Source: Diatrype stigma
Taxonomy: Eukaryota; Ascomycota; Sordariomycetes; Xylariales; Diatrypaceae
Direction of reading: 5' to 3'
DNA: 64,000 bases
Assembly: GCA_022225965.2 (NCBI GenBank)
Contig: JAKJXP020000008.1
Location: 124,001-188,000 of the forward strand
Shown piece after piece: positions 10,483-20,919 of this stretch (positions are counted from its first letter, which is position 1; the number at the start of each line of letters is the position of its first letter). Below the pieces are notes generated by a model. The model worked only from the letters and a program-made list of their open reading frames with translations, ran no database searches and was not told where the DNA came from. A program made the position numbers and the translations under genes.

Positions 10483-13062
10483 ATCCTACCACATAGGAAG
10501 GGTGCGCTTCGAGGTTGCCTGCCATCCGCTAGCTAGTATTGTACAATGCCTCCTAGCCGTCCGCTATTAGTAGGTATTGAACCCATCGACAGGCGCCGCG
10601 ATGGCCGCACGCCATTGGATCTCACGCGATCACAGAGACGAATCCCGTTGGACCGGAGGCCAACCAGAACCTGTCAGCTTAGGGCGTCGGCTTAATCAAT
10701 TTTTACAGACTATTGAAATCGTAGGCACGACATAGCCCGTCTGATTGGTTCCCTATGTCTGCCAGCAAATGCCTTTTGGGAAATCTCAAACCAGCCTCGG
10801 TATCATTGGTTGGTATGGGATGCACAAAAGCGACTGTTCTTTTGCTTTTCTACTTGGGCTTGTGATCGTCGGGAAGCGAGGTCAAGAGAAACGGTAACTA
10901 CTATGTAGGCAATTGCTGGCACTGGCACCTGGGCAGGCGGTACAGGTACTAGGTAAGGTATGCTGTATGTGTGTATGTATGTACGTACAAGTCACACAAT
11001 AGCACGGTTAGCCAATTCCGTTAGGTACAGACATGCCGAGCCACAGGGGGGTGTTCAGGTGAATTCAGGGCAGAGGGGCGGCTCACGGAGAATTGACGCA
11101 TATGCCCTTCGTATCAGCATGTACGGGCCGCAGTCATAATCTGCTACTCGCTGCTCTAGCGACTTTGGATTCCTTCACACGATATATCCTTGAGCAATCA
11201 GGTAATTTTATGAATTCAGGACTTGGAAATTGACTTCATATTTGCCAAGCCATCGCGCCCCTTGCCCCCCTTACGCTCCTTGGGCACATCCTTATCTGTC
11301 TACTATATATCTCACACTGCATTCTCGTGGCTCGTGGTAATCCGAATTTTCACATGGCAGGGCGACGTTACTTCAGGTTGGAGGTTGGATGTAGGAGGTT
11401 GGATTAGTAAACGCCTACATCGGCCTTACCAGCCCAGTCAGCCCCATAAAATGACTTCTGAATACGGCGTAGGTACTCCGTACCTACCTGGTGGGCTGGC
11501 ATCAATGATGGGTCGATGGCCGGGTCCCGCTCACGTTTGAGGCGAAGCTAGTGTTTGTGGATTTTATGGATCATCCCCGCTACGTTTCAGGCCATCCAGG
11601 CCATCCACCAGGGCCCAGGGGCTTCTTGGTCCTTGCCTCACCGTTATAGGCACTCGATTCATATCGGGTGTACAATACAGATTCAGTGCTTTATCACAGG
11701 CCAATAAGCCTTCAGCGCGCTGGTCCATTGCCCTAAAGGAATCACTCGAAACATCACAGCCGCACTATCTCCCAGTTGATCTACGGTGCTTGCTTCCGCC
11801 GGTCTCCAACAGCCGGTTTCTCGCACTACCGCGAGTCAGTCAGTCGGCCCCAGTACGAGGTTGCCAGCGCCGGAAACGTTGTCGAACGTAATGATATTTC
11901 CGACCCCCGTAACCAGGCTTGTCAGGCTTGCCAGGCATCCGTTTTCTTCACGCACCTTGTGACCAGGAATGGTAAGAGGTTTGTTGGAAGTGGTGAAAAG
12001 TGAAAATACGCTGAGGGGTTGTTTGCCGATGACTTTCCTAAAGAATTCCCTCACCTCGTTCCCGTTTCGGCTCGAGGGTGACAAGCCCCTGGCTGAAGAA
12101 TCGGACCTGAATTGCCTTGCATTTGGATTCCTACATATCTGAAGCACGGCAATTGAATTGAAGGACACCATGGGCTGCAGAGCGATAATGCGGGAATGCG
12201 GGAATGCCAATGCAAATGCAAATGCAAATGCGCGTGCTTGAAGTTCGGCCGGATCTTCATCTTTGAGGCTTGATATCTCGTTAACCCACAATCACAATCA
12301 TAGCAGAGTAGTGACGTCTGTCGAGTCGTGAACAGAACCTAACGAACTACTACTCTAAATATAATCATGTACATGAAGCTATGGCCTTCTACTGATCCCG
12401 TTCGTTCATCGCAATCTTGGGAAGTGTGGGATTCGCGAGATCGATCGTACTCCGTAGTAGCGTGGCATTTCAAGGGGAATTTCATTAGTCGGTCGGCGAA
12501 AAGCCCTGAGGCTAGGGTTCGAGGCACCAAAAAGGTTGATTGACACTAGGATATATCAAGGTACTGGGGTCCAAAAGATCTAGCCCCCCCGGCTGCCCCG
12601 GCCGGCAGAGTCGCATCTAGACAGCACTTCAGTCTGCCCCAGATAGATAGAAACGCTTTTCAACCAGAGGGCTGACAGGCCGGTTTTCCCGACGCATCCT
12701 GCTCGGTTAGACGTTTTGAGGCATGCCTCCCGCAGGCAGGGAACTGCGGGAGAGACGGAGACTCGTGGACCTCGCTGCTGCTGCTGCTGCTGCTGCTTCG
12801 TGCCGGAAACACGGTCGAGTGCACCATCGATCGCATCGCAAAATCGCAGCTATAGTAGTCAAGAACTTTCTGCGCTATTTGCTTCCTGGTAAGACCAAAA
12901 CTCGGACACAGCCAATCACGGCCGGGAAAGGGGATATGCCATGAAACGCGATCTCCCCCACGCAGCCCAATCAGGCGCGCCGCTCGCAGGTGACGGCAGC
13001 GCGAGACCTCGTGTCCTGAAGCAATCCTCTTGATTGAGATCGTTCTCTCCTTACTACTACTA
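10483..13062. other. Gene-poor intergenic sequence
   Basis: About 2.6 kb with no supported gene. An open frame of 151 codons on the minus strand (12291-11836) has no recognisable motif and is judged chance. Features seen are TAGGTACTCCGTACCTACC near 11469, a GCAAAT tandem near 12210-12232, and a (CTG)7 tract at 12775-12797. Confidence 0.4.
12775..12797. repeat. (CTG)7 microsatellite
   Basis: Seven uninterrupted CTG units in non-coding sequence, about 270 bp upstream of the TIR element. The minus-strand reading gives a serine run in a frame with no other support. Confidence 0.85.
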
Positions 13063-13647
13063 CTCGTCAGGGCTCCAAACGCCTTCTGACCCACATTTTG
13101 CCCGCTTCGCGGATGTGGTCAGGTATTTTCATTTTGTCACGAACCTTTATTTTGTAAAGTTATCTACATAATTCCCCATACAAATTAGGTGCAACCTTAT
13201 GTACTCCACCATTTGCCAATACAGCCGCATATATCAATATAGGGCACTTGCATACAAGCCTTTTGCAACAAATTATCGAATAAAACAATACGGCTTCAGT
13301 ACGTATAATTATTAATACCTACAATTAGCACCCTTAACCGCTGCAATTAACATTTCCGAACCTTATAATTATCGTATATTGCAGGTTATTCCGGAAGGCA
13401 GCAATTGCAGGTGCTTACCTTATAAGCATTGTCAAAATTTTCGTCGGGGCCGGTCCGGCTTCATCTTGATGCATCTATGCGGAACATTGCAATACGGTGC
13501 GCTACATACTTTTTGGGTGGGAACGCATACAAATTGTATGTACTGATTAATGTGACAAAATGAAGGTTCGTGACAAAGTAAAAGTCCCTGACTACATCCG
13601 CGAAGCGGGCAAAATGTGGGTCAGAAGGCGTTTGGAGCCCTGACGAG
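13063..13647. mobile_element. MITE-like DNA transposon with 93-bp TIRs
   Basis: Terminal inverted repeats at 13063-13155 and 13555-13647 share about 87 of 93 bases; the outer 54 are identical. Both start CTCGTCAGGGCTCC and are bounded by TA on each side (13061-13062 and 13648-13649), the target-site signature of Tc1/mariner-pogo elements. The 585-bp unit has an AT-rich core (13156-13554) with no transposase frame, so it is non-autonomous. It sits inside a TAC microsatellite: about four units to the left and fifteen to the right. Superfamily assignment rests on the TA flanks alone, which the TAC repeat could mimic. Confidence 0.75.

Positions 13648-13693
<46 letters not shown>
13648..13693. 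repeat. (TAC)15 microsatellite
   Basis: About fifteen TAC units directly abut the right end of the TIR element. The same repeat is present on the left (13051-13062), so the element either inserted in the tract or seeded its growth. Confidence 0.9.
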
Positions 13694-15720
13694 GTCGGCT
13701 ATCTAGTCTGTAAGCAGCCAGGCAGCCAGGCGCATGTGTTGTCCCCTCAGAGCCAGAGCCCAGAGGTTATCATGACTGTGAGACGTTGTCTCGTTCGGGG
13801 GTGACGACCGAGAAACAGGTCTGCCGTCATTACTGTATCGACGTCAAAGGCGTTGCGCGCTCTGTGTTACCTCCATGCCTACACAGTAGTAGATGTATGT
13901 GTGGTAGGTATGGTGGCTATGCAATCCTTATATTTCATTATTACCTCGAATCTAGTTATGCACTTTGCCGCGCGCATGTCATTACTACGGAGAAGTACCA
14001 TTGGCATTGGGGGCAAAAGGGGGGGCTGTGTTAGACTGAATTAGGTACCTCGTAGGCAGTGTTGGTGATGAGTAGAGTTGTAGTGCATCTCTACATCCCG
14101 AGGTCGCTTCAAGGCCCTCGAATAATTAAGCGACACGAACGATTCGACTATACAATGAGGACGCCTTTAACATCAGGCAGGTCAGACATCGCTTTGACAT
14201 TGCCATATATTTCCGATGACGGCTCAGGGGGCTTGGGGGGGTATGATTACCACCAGCACATTTGGGCTTGGCAGTCAGGTTCGGTATACAATAATTGATG
14301 TTATATCCGAATGTTGAACGACCAACTCAACCACGTGCAAGTTAAAGTGATCCACGATGAACTCCTGGTCCTGTAGGCTATATGCAATATGTTATAGAAG
14401 ATATTAGCACGCTTTCATACAACACTTTGACTTATTACCTAGGTATCTGATTAGGTTCGTCTACATAAGGGAAGAGGGGCTCGAACACTAACTCATAAAG
14501 GGGGGCTTTCCCCGACATATAGGCTGGAGCCACAGTTACCCAGGCCAGCCAGGGCAGCTACTGATTCTTGCACGAGGAGCCATCACGTATTAGAAATGAC
14601 AAACTAACAAAGTAATCTTCCAGCAGGTTCAACATGGGTGAAAGTCAGACAGATAATAAACTTAGCCATTTCGTAAAGTGCATAAATGTACTTCTTACGT
14701 GGTCATCACACTCGTGACTCGACGGTCTCAGAGGCTTTCGTTTTTTCGTATCATCGACTTCGACAAACTCTCAGCCATGTCACGGGACAATCTGAGAGTA
14801 TGCATTCGCCCTCCCTGCAGCCTCCTCTCCCTCCTTGCCCCTCCAAAGGCACAGGAGGCGCTGATCACCAGGCTATTGCTTGGCATTACCGTCATCGTCC
14901 CATAGTACCGCCAAGAGCTGATATGATGATGGGCAGAAAGATAGTCGATCCGGCAAGGCCTCGGCAGGCTATCCAACATCCCGGGAATACCACGTTGTGC
15001 CAACTTCGGGTACGCGGTAGATCGACGACAATAATGGGGATGAGGAAGTCATTGCTCATGTGGTGCATTGCTCTCCTACACATGTAGTTACAGAGATTTG
15101 GACATCGTCGATGATCTCAGCCGAGGATCCAAGTTCGTAGAATCGAAAGTGACGCGCTTCCAGGCCTAGTATGATGTAACTAATTGTTCTCGCTGAGCAA
15201 TCACACAATGTTTATTTCCACGTGTAAAGCGTGTAGTTATTAATCTCGTACTGATCTGACTAATATGGAGCTGAGGCGGAAGGCTACATAGTACATGCGG
15301 TATTGGATTTCTGTCGCGGCGAGGAGCATAGACTAGCGACTTCAGCTCGTCAGTGGTCATCCGGTATTCTGAACCTTCCACCTGGGGCTGTCCTTGACCC
15401 GGCTCTTATTTTCATTGCTTGTTTTCTGGTCCCCTACAGGAGCCCTGAGCTCTAGGGTGTAGATGGCCTGAACCATCGAAAGGCCCGCCCCTTAAACTTC
15501 GTACCTAGAGAACATGAAGTGGCTAATTACAGCCTCTGCGGCCACCTGCCAGGGCTCCGTTATTCCGCATGCATGGAACCGGAGGCAGAGGTATTCTACA
15601 CAAGTAGGTATGAGAGACACGCGGATATCAAGCCCCAGATATCCCAGTAAGGAGGCGGGTGCTGGGCGCCACCCAATATATACCTACATTATATTGGCCT
15701 TTCTGTGCAAGACCTGATCC
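13694..15720. other. Gene-poor intergenic sequence
   Basis: No supported gene. A plus-strand frame of 133 codons at 14686-15087 has no recognisable motif. TACCTAGGTA occurs near 14438. I see no RNA gene. Confidence 0.4.
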
Positions 15721-16400
15721 ACGTCAGGTATCGACGGACCTGATGGCGATCCTAGGTAGGTAGACACCAGGCCGTCCATGAGCAGCAGCGGCGGGAGCTC
15801 AACCGTGCCTGCTCAAACCCCAGATCATGTCGAAGGGGAGCGAGGCTGAGTTGGCACAGAAGCTGTGCGGTAGAGTGGACAGTTCCCTGACAAAGAACTT
15901 CAGGTAGTCATACGATGACCAGGGCACGCCCCTGGGGATGGGCGAGCCGCGCTGCCATGCAACCCCGTGGCTTCCATTAGCTTCCATGACGCGGGCCCGC
16001 GCCGTCAGATCGGGATGAGCCGTGGATACGGCGCGCGGGACTGCGGCGTCAAAAGTCCTCGTGCCCTCACTCTCAGCTGCGCGCCAACGCTATCTGCCAT
16101 GACAACGGCGAGAATCTATACATTGGCACCGCGGAGCGGAGCATAGCTTCCACTAGCTATCCCCGTGGCCTCCGGCTGCCGGTCGTGTGGTGGTTGCGAT
16201 CACGGATGAGAAGTAAACCGCCCGCAAAACACATGGCTCGCATGTAACACTAAGTCACTGCAAGGGGGCGCGCATGGCCGTTTGCGAGGATAAATGCACG
16301 AACATGCTTAGTTAGGGGCCGGGTGCTTCTCGGCGGACTTCTCACCCGTCCCACGCACACGGAGTGATCGTGCGTCGTCCTCTGGGATGGCTACATCGGG
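15721..16400. other. GC-richer island, possible gene remnant
   Basis: This stretch is visibly GC-richer than its surroundings and carries short broken frames on both strands, including a 62-codon minus frame at 15987-15799. No domain is recognisable. It could be the relic of a coding gene, but that rests on composition only. Confidence 0.2.
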
Positions 16401-17443
16401 CTTCAGAGGAGCCTAGGCTGGAAGAATAAATATGAGGGAAGCTACATTCGCAGACTGATGCCCGGATAAGCATTTGGGCTATTTAGATTTCATGTGCCCT
16501 GGCTATGTCAGCAATACTGTAGGTCAATCTAAGCTATTTGTAAGACTAATACTTAGCTCTCGGTATTTCCTCCCTCCCTAGATGGAACATGCCCCTATAC
16601 TGTAAACCGTACGCCTTGTACTTAAGGTACTATAATGACGGTAGACTATCTATCACCGCGTCCTAGTTGATGTAATACGTTGCCTTGAAATTGGGTACAT
16701 CTGTGTACCTATAAAGATAATTACGCGCCTAGTTTGAGAGAATACAGTCTGGCTGACGTACTCAGCCTTACCCGCAGGCGGCAGAACGATATAGGGGGTC
16801 ATCCCCCACATCCCCTTGACTATAAAGACAAAACATGATACGGCCTGTAAGCGCGCGCTAACGAGGCGAAAGAACCGCGCTTAGAAACACCCATCCTCAG
16901 CATTTCGCTATACTCGTAGCAATTATATGTGCATTGAGTATACGTCGGTGAATGAAATGGAACCATTCATCAACTAAACTAGCCTTTTCGTTCAAGGGAT
17001 AACTTAAGTCGTGTAGTTTTAGTAAAGGAACGATACCCGTGAGTACATAGGTACATAGTAAGGATGCAGGTGCGTGCAGCCCGGCCCAGATGTTCGAGTT
17101 ATTTGCTTCACAGCTGCTCACAGATGGCACTAGCTGCCAAGGGACTGTAGGTACCTAGGTCTCGTTATCAATCGCATCCAGCCGAAGATAACGAAATTTA
17201 CAATGCGCCATTCGTTGTTGTTCGTCACTATTGAATGGAAGCTTTGGTTGGCTTTAAGTTACATCAGAAAAGCAGCGCCCCGCCAAAATTTCTCGAAACC
17301 GCAAGCAGCAGTTAGCTCTCGACTTGCATACCTATCTGCAACCACGGTTGGTGCCCGGTACCCTAGGTTATATCTCACGATTGCGACTCGGAGAACATCT
17401 TGATTTGCCTTGCTTTGGGAAAGAAAGGAAGGAAGAAAGAATC
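16401..17443. other. Intergenic, upstream of RPC19
   Basis: AT-rich sequence with no supported gene, grading into the RPC19 promoter. TAGGTACCTAGGT lies at about 17149-17161, and a purine-rich GAAAGAAAGGAAGG tract sits just before the RPC19 start. Confidence 0.45.
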
Positions 17444-18208
17444 ATGCCCGGGAAGACGAACCTGAAGCAGGAGGAGGACGCCGCGATGGAGGACGCCCCT
17501 GCGTCCGCGCAGAAGCCCACGGTTGAGAGCCAGGAGGACGGCGCGGAGCCGATGCAGGAGGACGGCGAGGACGGGGCAGAGGCGCAGGAGGAAGAGGTGG
17601 ACGAGGAGGAGGTCCCCAAAGTTCGGATTGTAAGTTTTTATCTATTTATCTTACCTATGCTATCCCCTCCGCCCCGCGCAACACGGAGGCCAGGAATCAG
17701 AACAGACAAGGGAAAGTTTGCTAACAGTATGCGCGCGCCTTCGCACACAGCTCCCCGGATCATCACCTACCGCCGCCTCTTTCGAGTTTACCAAGGAGGG
17801 ACACACATTGGGCAATGCCCTGCGGTATATCATCATGAAGAAGTACGTGTGGATGGCTGTTGAGAATTGCTGTCTACAGCGCCGCGCATATGCATATATA
17901 TGTGAATGCGGAGGTTTTGAATTACTGCTAACGCGATCCAGTCCCGATGTCGAATTCTGCGCCTACTCTATTCCTCACCCCTCAGAAAACAAGATGAACG
18001 TTCGGATCCAGACATATGGTAGGCCACCCCCAAGTTCCAAGTATCAATCAACACTTTAGACGGACTTCTATCGCTAACCGTTCCGACAGAGGGCACGACT
18101 GCTACGGCCGCCCTCGAGAAGGGCCTGCAAGACCTGGAGGATCTATGCGATGTTGTCTCCGAGGAGTTCTGGACGGCGCGGAACAAATTCAACGAGTCTC
18201 AAGCTTAG
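17444..18208 (+). CDS. RPC19: RNA polymerase I/III subunit AC19
   Basis: Four exons, 17444-17629, 17751-17842, 17942-18018 and 18090-18208, give 157 aa with every junction in frame (donors GTAAGT, GTACGT, GTAGGC). The N-terminal 62 residues are acidic and low-complexity. The core carries the RPB11/alpha-like fold signature: FEFTKEGHTLGNALRYIIMK, then NPDVEFCAYSIPHPSE and MNVRIQTY. AC19 pairs with AC40 as the alpha-like heterodimer of nuclear RNA polymerases I and III. Length and motif order match the family. It is convergent with the complex I subunit gene, with only 261 bp between the stops. Confidence 0.93.
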
Positions 18209-18469
18209 GAACGCTCGAGGCGTGGTAGTTTTGGGCGCCGGACCCGAGGTATGGTAATCCGCTGAGGGACTTGGGGCTCTATTCCCCGAGACACCCAGGC
18301 ACAGGCATAGGCACATGCATATACAACGTCTCAGCAGCTAGGGGTGCATGGGATGGCGTTTCGGAGTAAGGGTAGACAGCCTCCCTTCAAGAGGCCGTGG
18401 CATTTGTTTTTTGCTTCTTGATCTTGTTTATGTACATACAGTAAAAAGGGATGATACCCACGACTTTGT

Positions 18470-19273
18470 CTAATTGCGACCCTGACATGACGTTAGTCCC
18501 GAATGCCCGCTTGTATACAGACGGTTCCATGCAGTTCTGGAGAGAACTTACCTCCAAAAACCCCTTCATGAAGCTATCAGGCAGCCTGTCCGCGCCCCGG
18601 AAGTTCTCCTCGTTGAAGTATCCCATGACGTGTGTGCTCTGCTTCCAGTAGTTCATCATTTCCTGCGTTCATTGTTCACCGTCTCCGTTAGCGCATGTTC
18701 CCAACCTTTGCGAAAGCTTATTCTCCATCTTTCGGTCTCCCAATTTGCAGCAGAATCGAGGGTTACTACCCCCCATCTTGAACCTATCGTAGCATGGCTG
18801 GCTGGCTGGCTGGCTAACTAACCTGGTACTCGGCGTTGTTCTGCATGAGCAGCACGTCGACAACGCTGAGCTTGTTCACGAACCGGTGTTTCTCGAACTC
18901 CTGTCGCACCCGGGTGCGGAGGGTGGATATCGGGAAGGGAATGTTGTACATCGTCTGGATTTCGGGGGCCTGGGAACGTCAGCCGGGTTGCCATCGCTCA
19001 TAAGCTGTCGCAGGCTTCCATCTCGCATGGGAGGAAGAATCCGTCCCGATGCGCATATCAGGCCCATCTTCGCCGGGCGGGGGAGAGTCGGGACTGGGGA
19101 GAGTCGGGAACGTACTGCTCGCACCCATGCTCTATAAGCCGCAAGGACTCGTCGCTTCGCATCCTGCGCATTGGCCGCTGTACACTGGGTCAGCTCCTGG
19201 GAAAGGGATTCGAAGGGGTCGAGAACTGACACTGCCGTGTCCGGACGGCAAGTTGGGTAGGTGTCACCGCCAT
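18470..19273 (-). CDS. Complex I LYR subunit (14.8 kDa, NDUFA6/B14 family)
   Basis: Five exons, 19273-19231, 19177-19116, 18969-18823, 18662-18552 and 18481-18470, give 124 aa, the expected length. The first junction uses donor GTCAGT and acceptor TACAG over 53 nt, yielding a [19 protein letters not shown] start; AAYR is the LYR-motif equivalent. The middle exon encodes [13 protein letters not shown] and [14 protein letters not shown], the next a [12 protein letters not shown] block ending GFLE. The last exon is only 12 nt and encodes GRN-stop, the family's usual ending. The protein is an accessory subunit of mitochondrial NADH:ubiquinone oxidoreductase and binds acyl carrier protein in known structures. 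A (GGCT)5 tandem lies inside the 160-nt third intron. Confidence 0.9.
18796..18815. repeat. (GGCT)5 tandem repeat
   Basis: Five GGCT units lie within the third intron of the minus-strand complex I subunit gene, close to its donor site. Confidence 0.85.
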
Positions 19274-19885
19274 GACGAATGGGTTTGCGTCGACTTGCTG
19301 TAGGTTGGAGTGAGGTTCATGTGTTTGACGTTGAGCTTCCTGGGACTTGGCAGGATGACTAGAGTCGGGCAAGTTGGATTACACCAGCCACACTAGCGGA
19401 GTCAGCCACAGATGACATGTGGAGTATACCTTCTCGGGGATCCGCCTTCTCGTCCCGTCGTAGCTTAGGCTACTACTACTATTTTAGTGTGTAATGGGTA
19501 CAAAGTACATACAATACCATTGACATCGGCTTTCGTCTTTTGCTTCAAAGCTCCAGTCCTCAGCCTTGCCCCACTAACATTCAACATTTCGACGTGGCTA
19601 CGGAAGTCGCATAGAAATCAACAATCAACAATTCCTATATAGCAAACACCCTCGGTGGCGAACTTGCCTTGGATTTGCGCGTCTTGATCTAACCAATCGG
19701 CAAGATTCACCAATCTATACCCCGACCGATACCGATCAGAGCACTACTCTTGCCACAGCCAACCAGCCTGCCAGCCTCACCCCCATACCGAAGTACATAA
19801 CCCAGGCAAACACCATCCTCGGCAAAAGCCAAAGCAGAGCAAAGAAGGACACAAAACAAAGGGACGGGACAGGACACGAATCACA
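19274..19885. promoter_or_regulatory. Shared divergent promoter region (complex I subunit / BUD31)
   Basis: The 612 bp between the two divergent starts hold no coding signal. The region contains ATCAACAATCAACAA-type A-rich sequence near 19615-19630 and a short TATATAG near 19635. Shared regulation is inferred from the head-to-head layout only. Confidence 0.5.
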
Positions 19886-20461
19886 ATGCCGGCCATCCGG
19901 ACGCACGCGTCGCGGCAGAAGAAGCCGCCGGCGGGCTTCGACGACATCCGGGACGACCTGGAGGTGTTCGGGATCAAGATGAAGGACGCACAGAACGCGC
20001 CGACGGACAACATACCGAAGCACCAGGCCCAGTGGCCCATCTTCCAGATCGCCCACCAGCGCAGCCGCTACGTCTACGAGCTCTACTACGAGAAGGAGGC
20101 CATCTCGCGCCAGCTGTACGACTGGCTGCTCAAGAACGGCTACGCCGACGCTATGCTCATCGCGAAGTGGAAGAAGCAGGGGTACGAGAAGGTATGTCTT
20201 TTTTTCTTTTCTTTCTTTCCTCTCCTATCCTGTTGTTTGCTATGTCTTTCTTGTCGCCATTATCGTTCAACTCTCTCTTGGGCATGGGCACGATGACTGA
20301 CTCTTGACCGTGAATAGCTGTGCTGCCTGCGCTGCATGCAGACCAAGGAGACCAACTTCCAATCCACGTGCATCTGCCGCGTGCCGAGAGCCCAGCTGAA
20401 GGACGAGCAGGACGTACAGTGTGTCAGCTGCGGCTGCAGAGGATGTGCCTCCTCCGATTGA
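19886..20461 (+). CDS. BUD31: Spliceosome protein BUD31/G10
   Basis: Two exons, 19886-20191 and 20318-20461, with donor GTATGT and acceptor AATAG, encode 149 aa. The N-terminal two-thirds carries the G10 family signature (PPAGFDDIRDDLEVFGIKMKD, then a WPIFQIAHQRSRYVYELYY block). The C-terminal exon is a cysteine cluster (LCCLRCMQ, CICRVP, CVSCGCRGCASSD) that forms the zinc-binding part. BUD31 is a component of the spliceosome and Prp19-associated complexes in yeast and human. Length, domain order and exon phase all agree with the family. It is divergent from the complex I subunit gene and convergent with the HET gene. Confidence 0.95.
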
Positions 20462-20919
20462 CGATCCGATGGCGTGATGGTGATGCTGGTAATAGCACGA
20501 TACCCCTTGGATGAGACCCTAGATTTGATATAGCATCATACGGCGTTATAGGTTGTTAATGGAGTTACGGTAGTTGGAGGGTGCACTTCATAGCATGTCC
20601 TCGTCACAATGGAAATTTATTACGTGTAAGATACCTACGTACCTAGCTTCAGTCCATGTGACCTATTCGTGACTGCCAGATGGTTCATGCTGAGCAATAC
20701 AATATAAATAGCTACGCAACAGCATTTATGGGAATAGATTCAAAACTGTCGTAATTGAGTGTGGAACGAATCAATCTGCCATCGGAGGGAGAAATATAAA
20801 ACTGATTCATGGAAGCTGATACAAAGATCATGTGGTTTATGAGACGATGTGTTTAATCAACGAGCTTCCAAAGTTTGTGGCCCTTTGTCTTGCCACCCTG
20901 GTGAATAATTAACATAACG
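20462..20919. other. 3' intergenic between BUD31 and HET gene
   Basis: The 458-bp gap between convergent genes. AT-rich, no gene or element recognised; presumably holds both 3' UTRs. Confidence 0.5.

Noticed and set aside
11836..12291. 151-codon minus frame in the gene-poor block
   Set aside because: The AFAFAFALAF stretch comes from a GCAAAT tandem repeat; no motif or splice partner.
14470..14570. GTTCGAGCCCC on the minus strand, tRNA 3'-end look
   Set aside because: The sequence 70 nt upstream does not pair with the supposed acceptor end.
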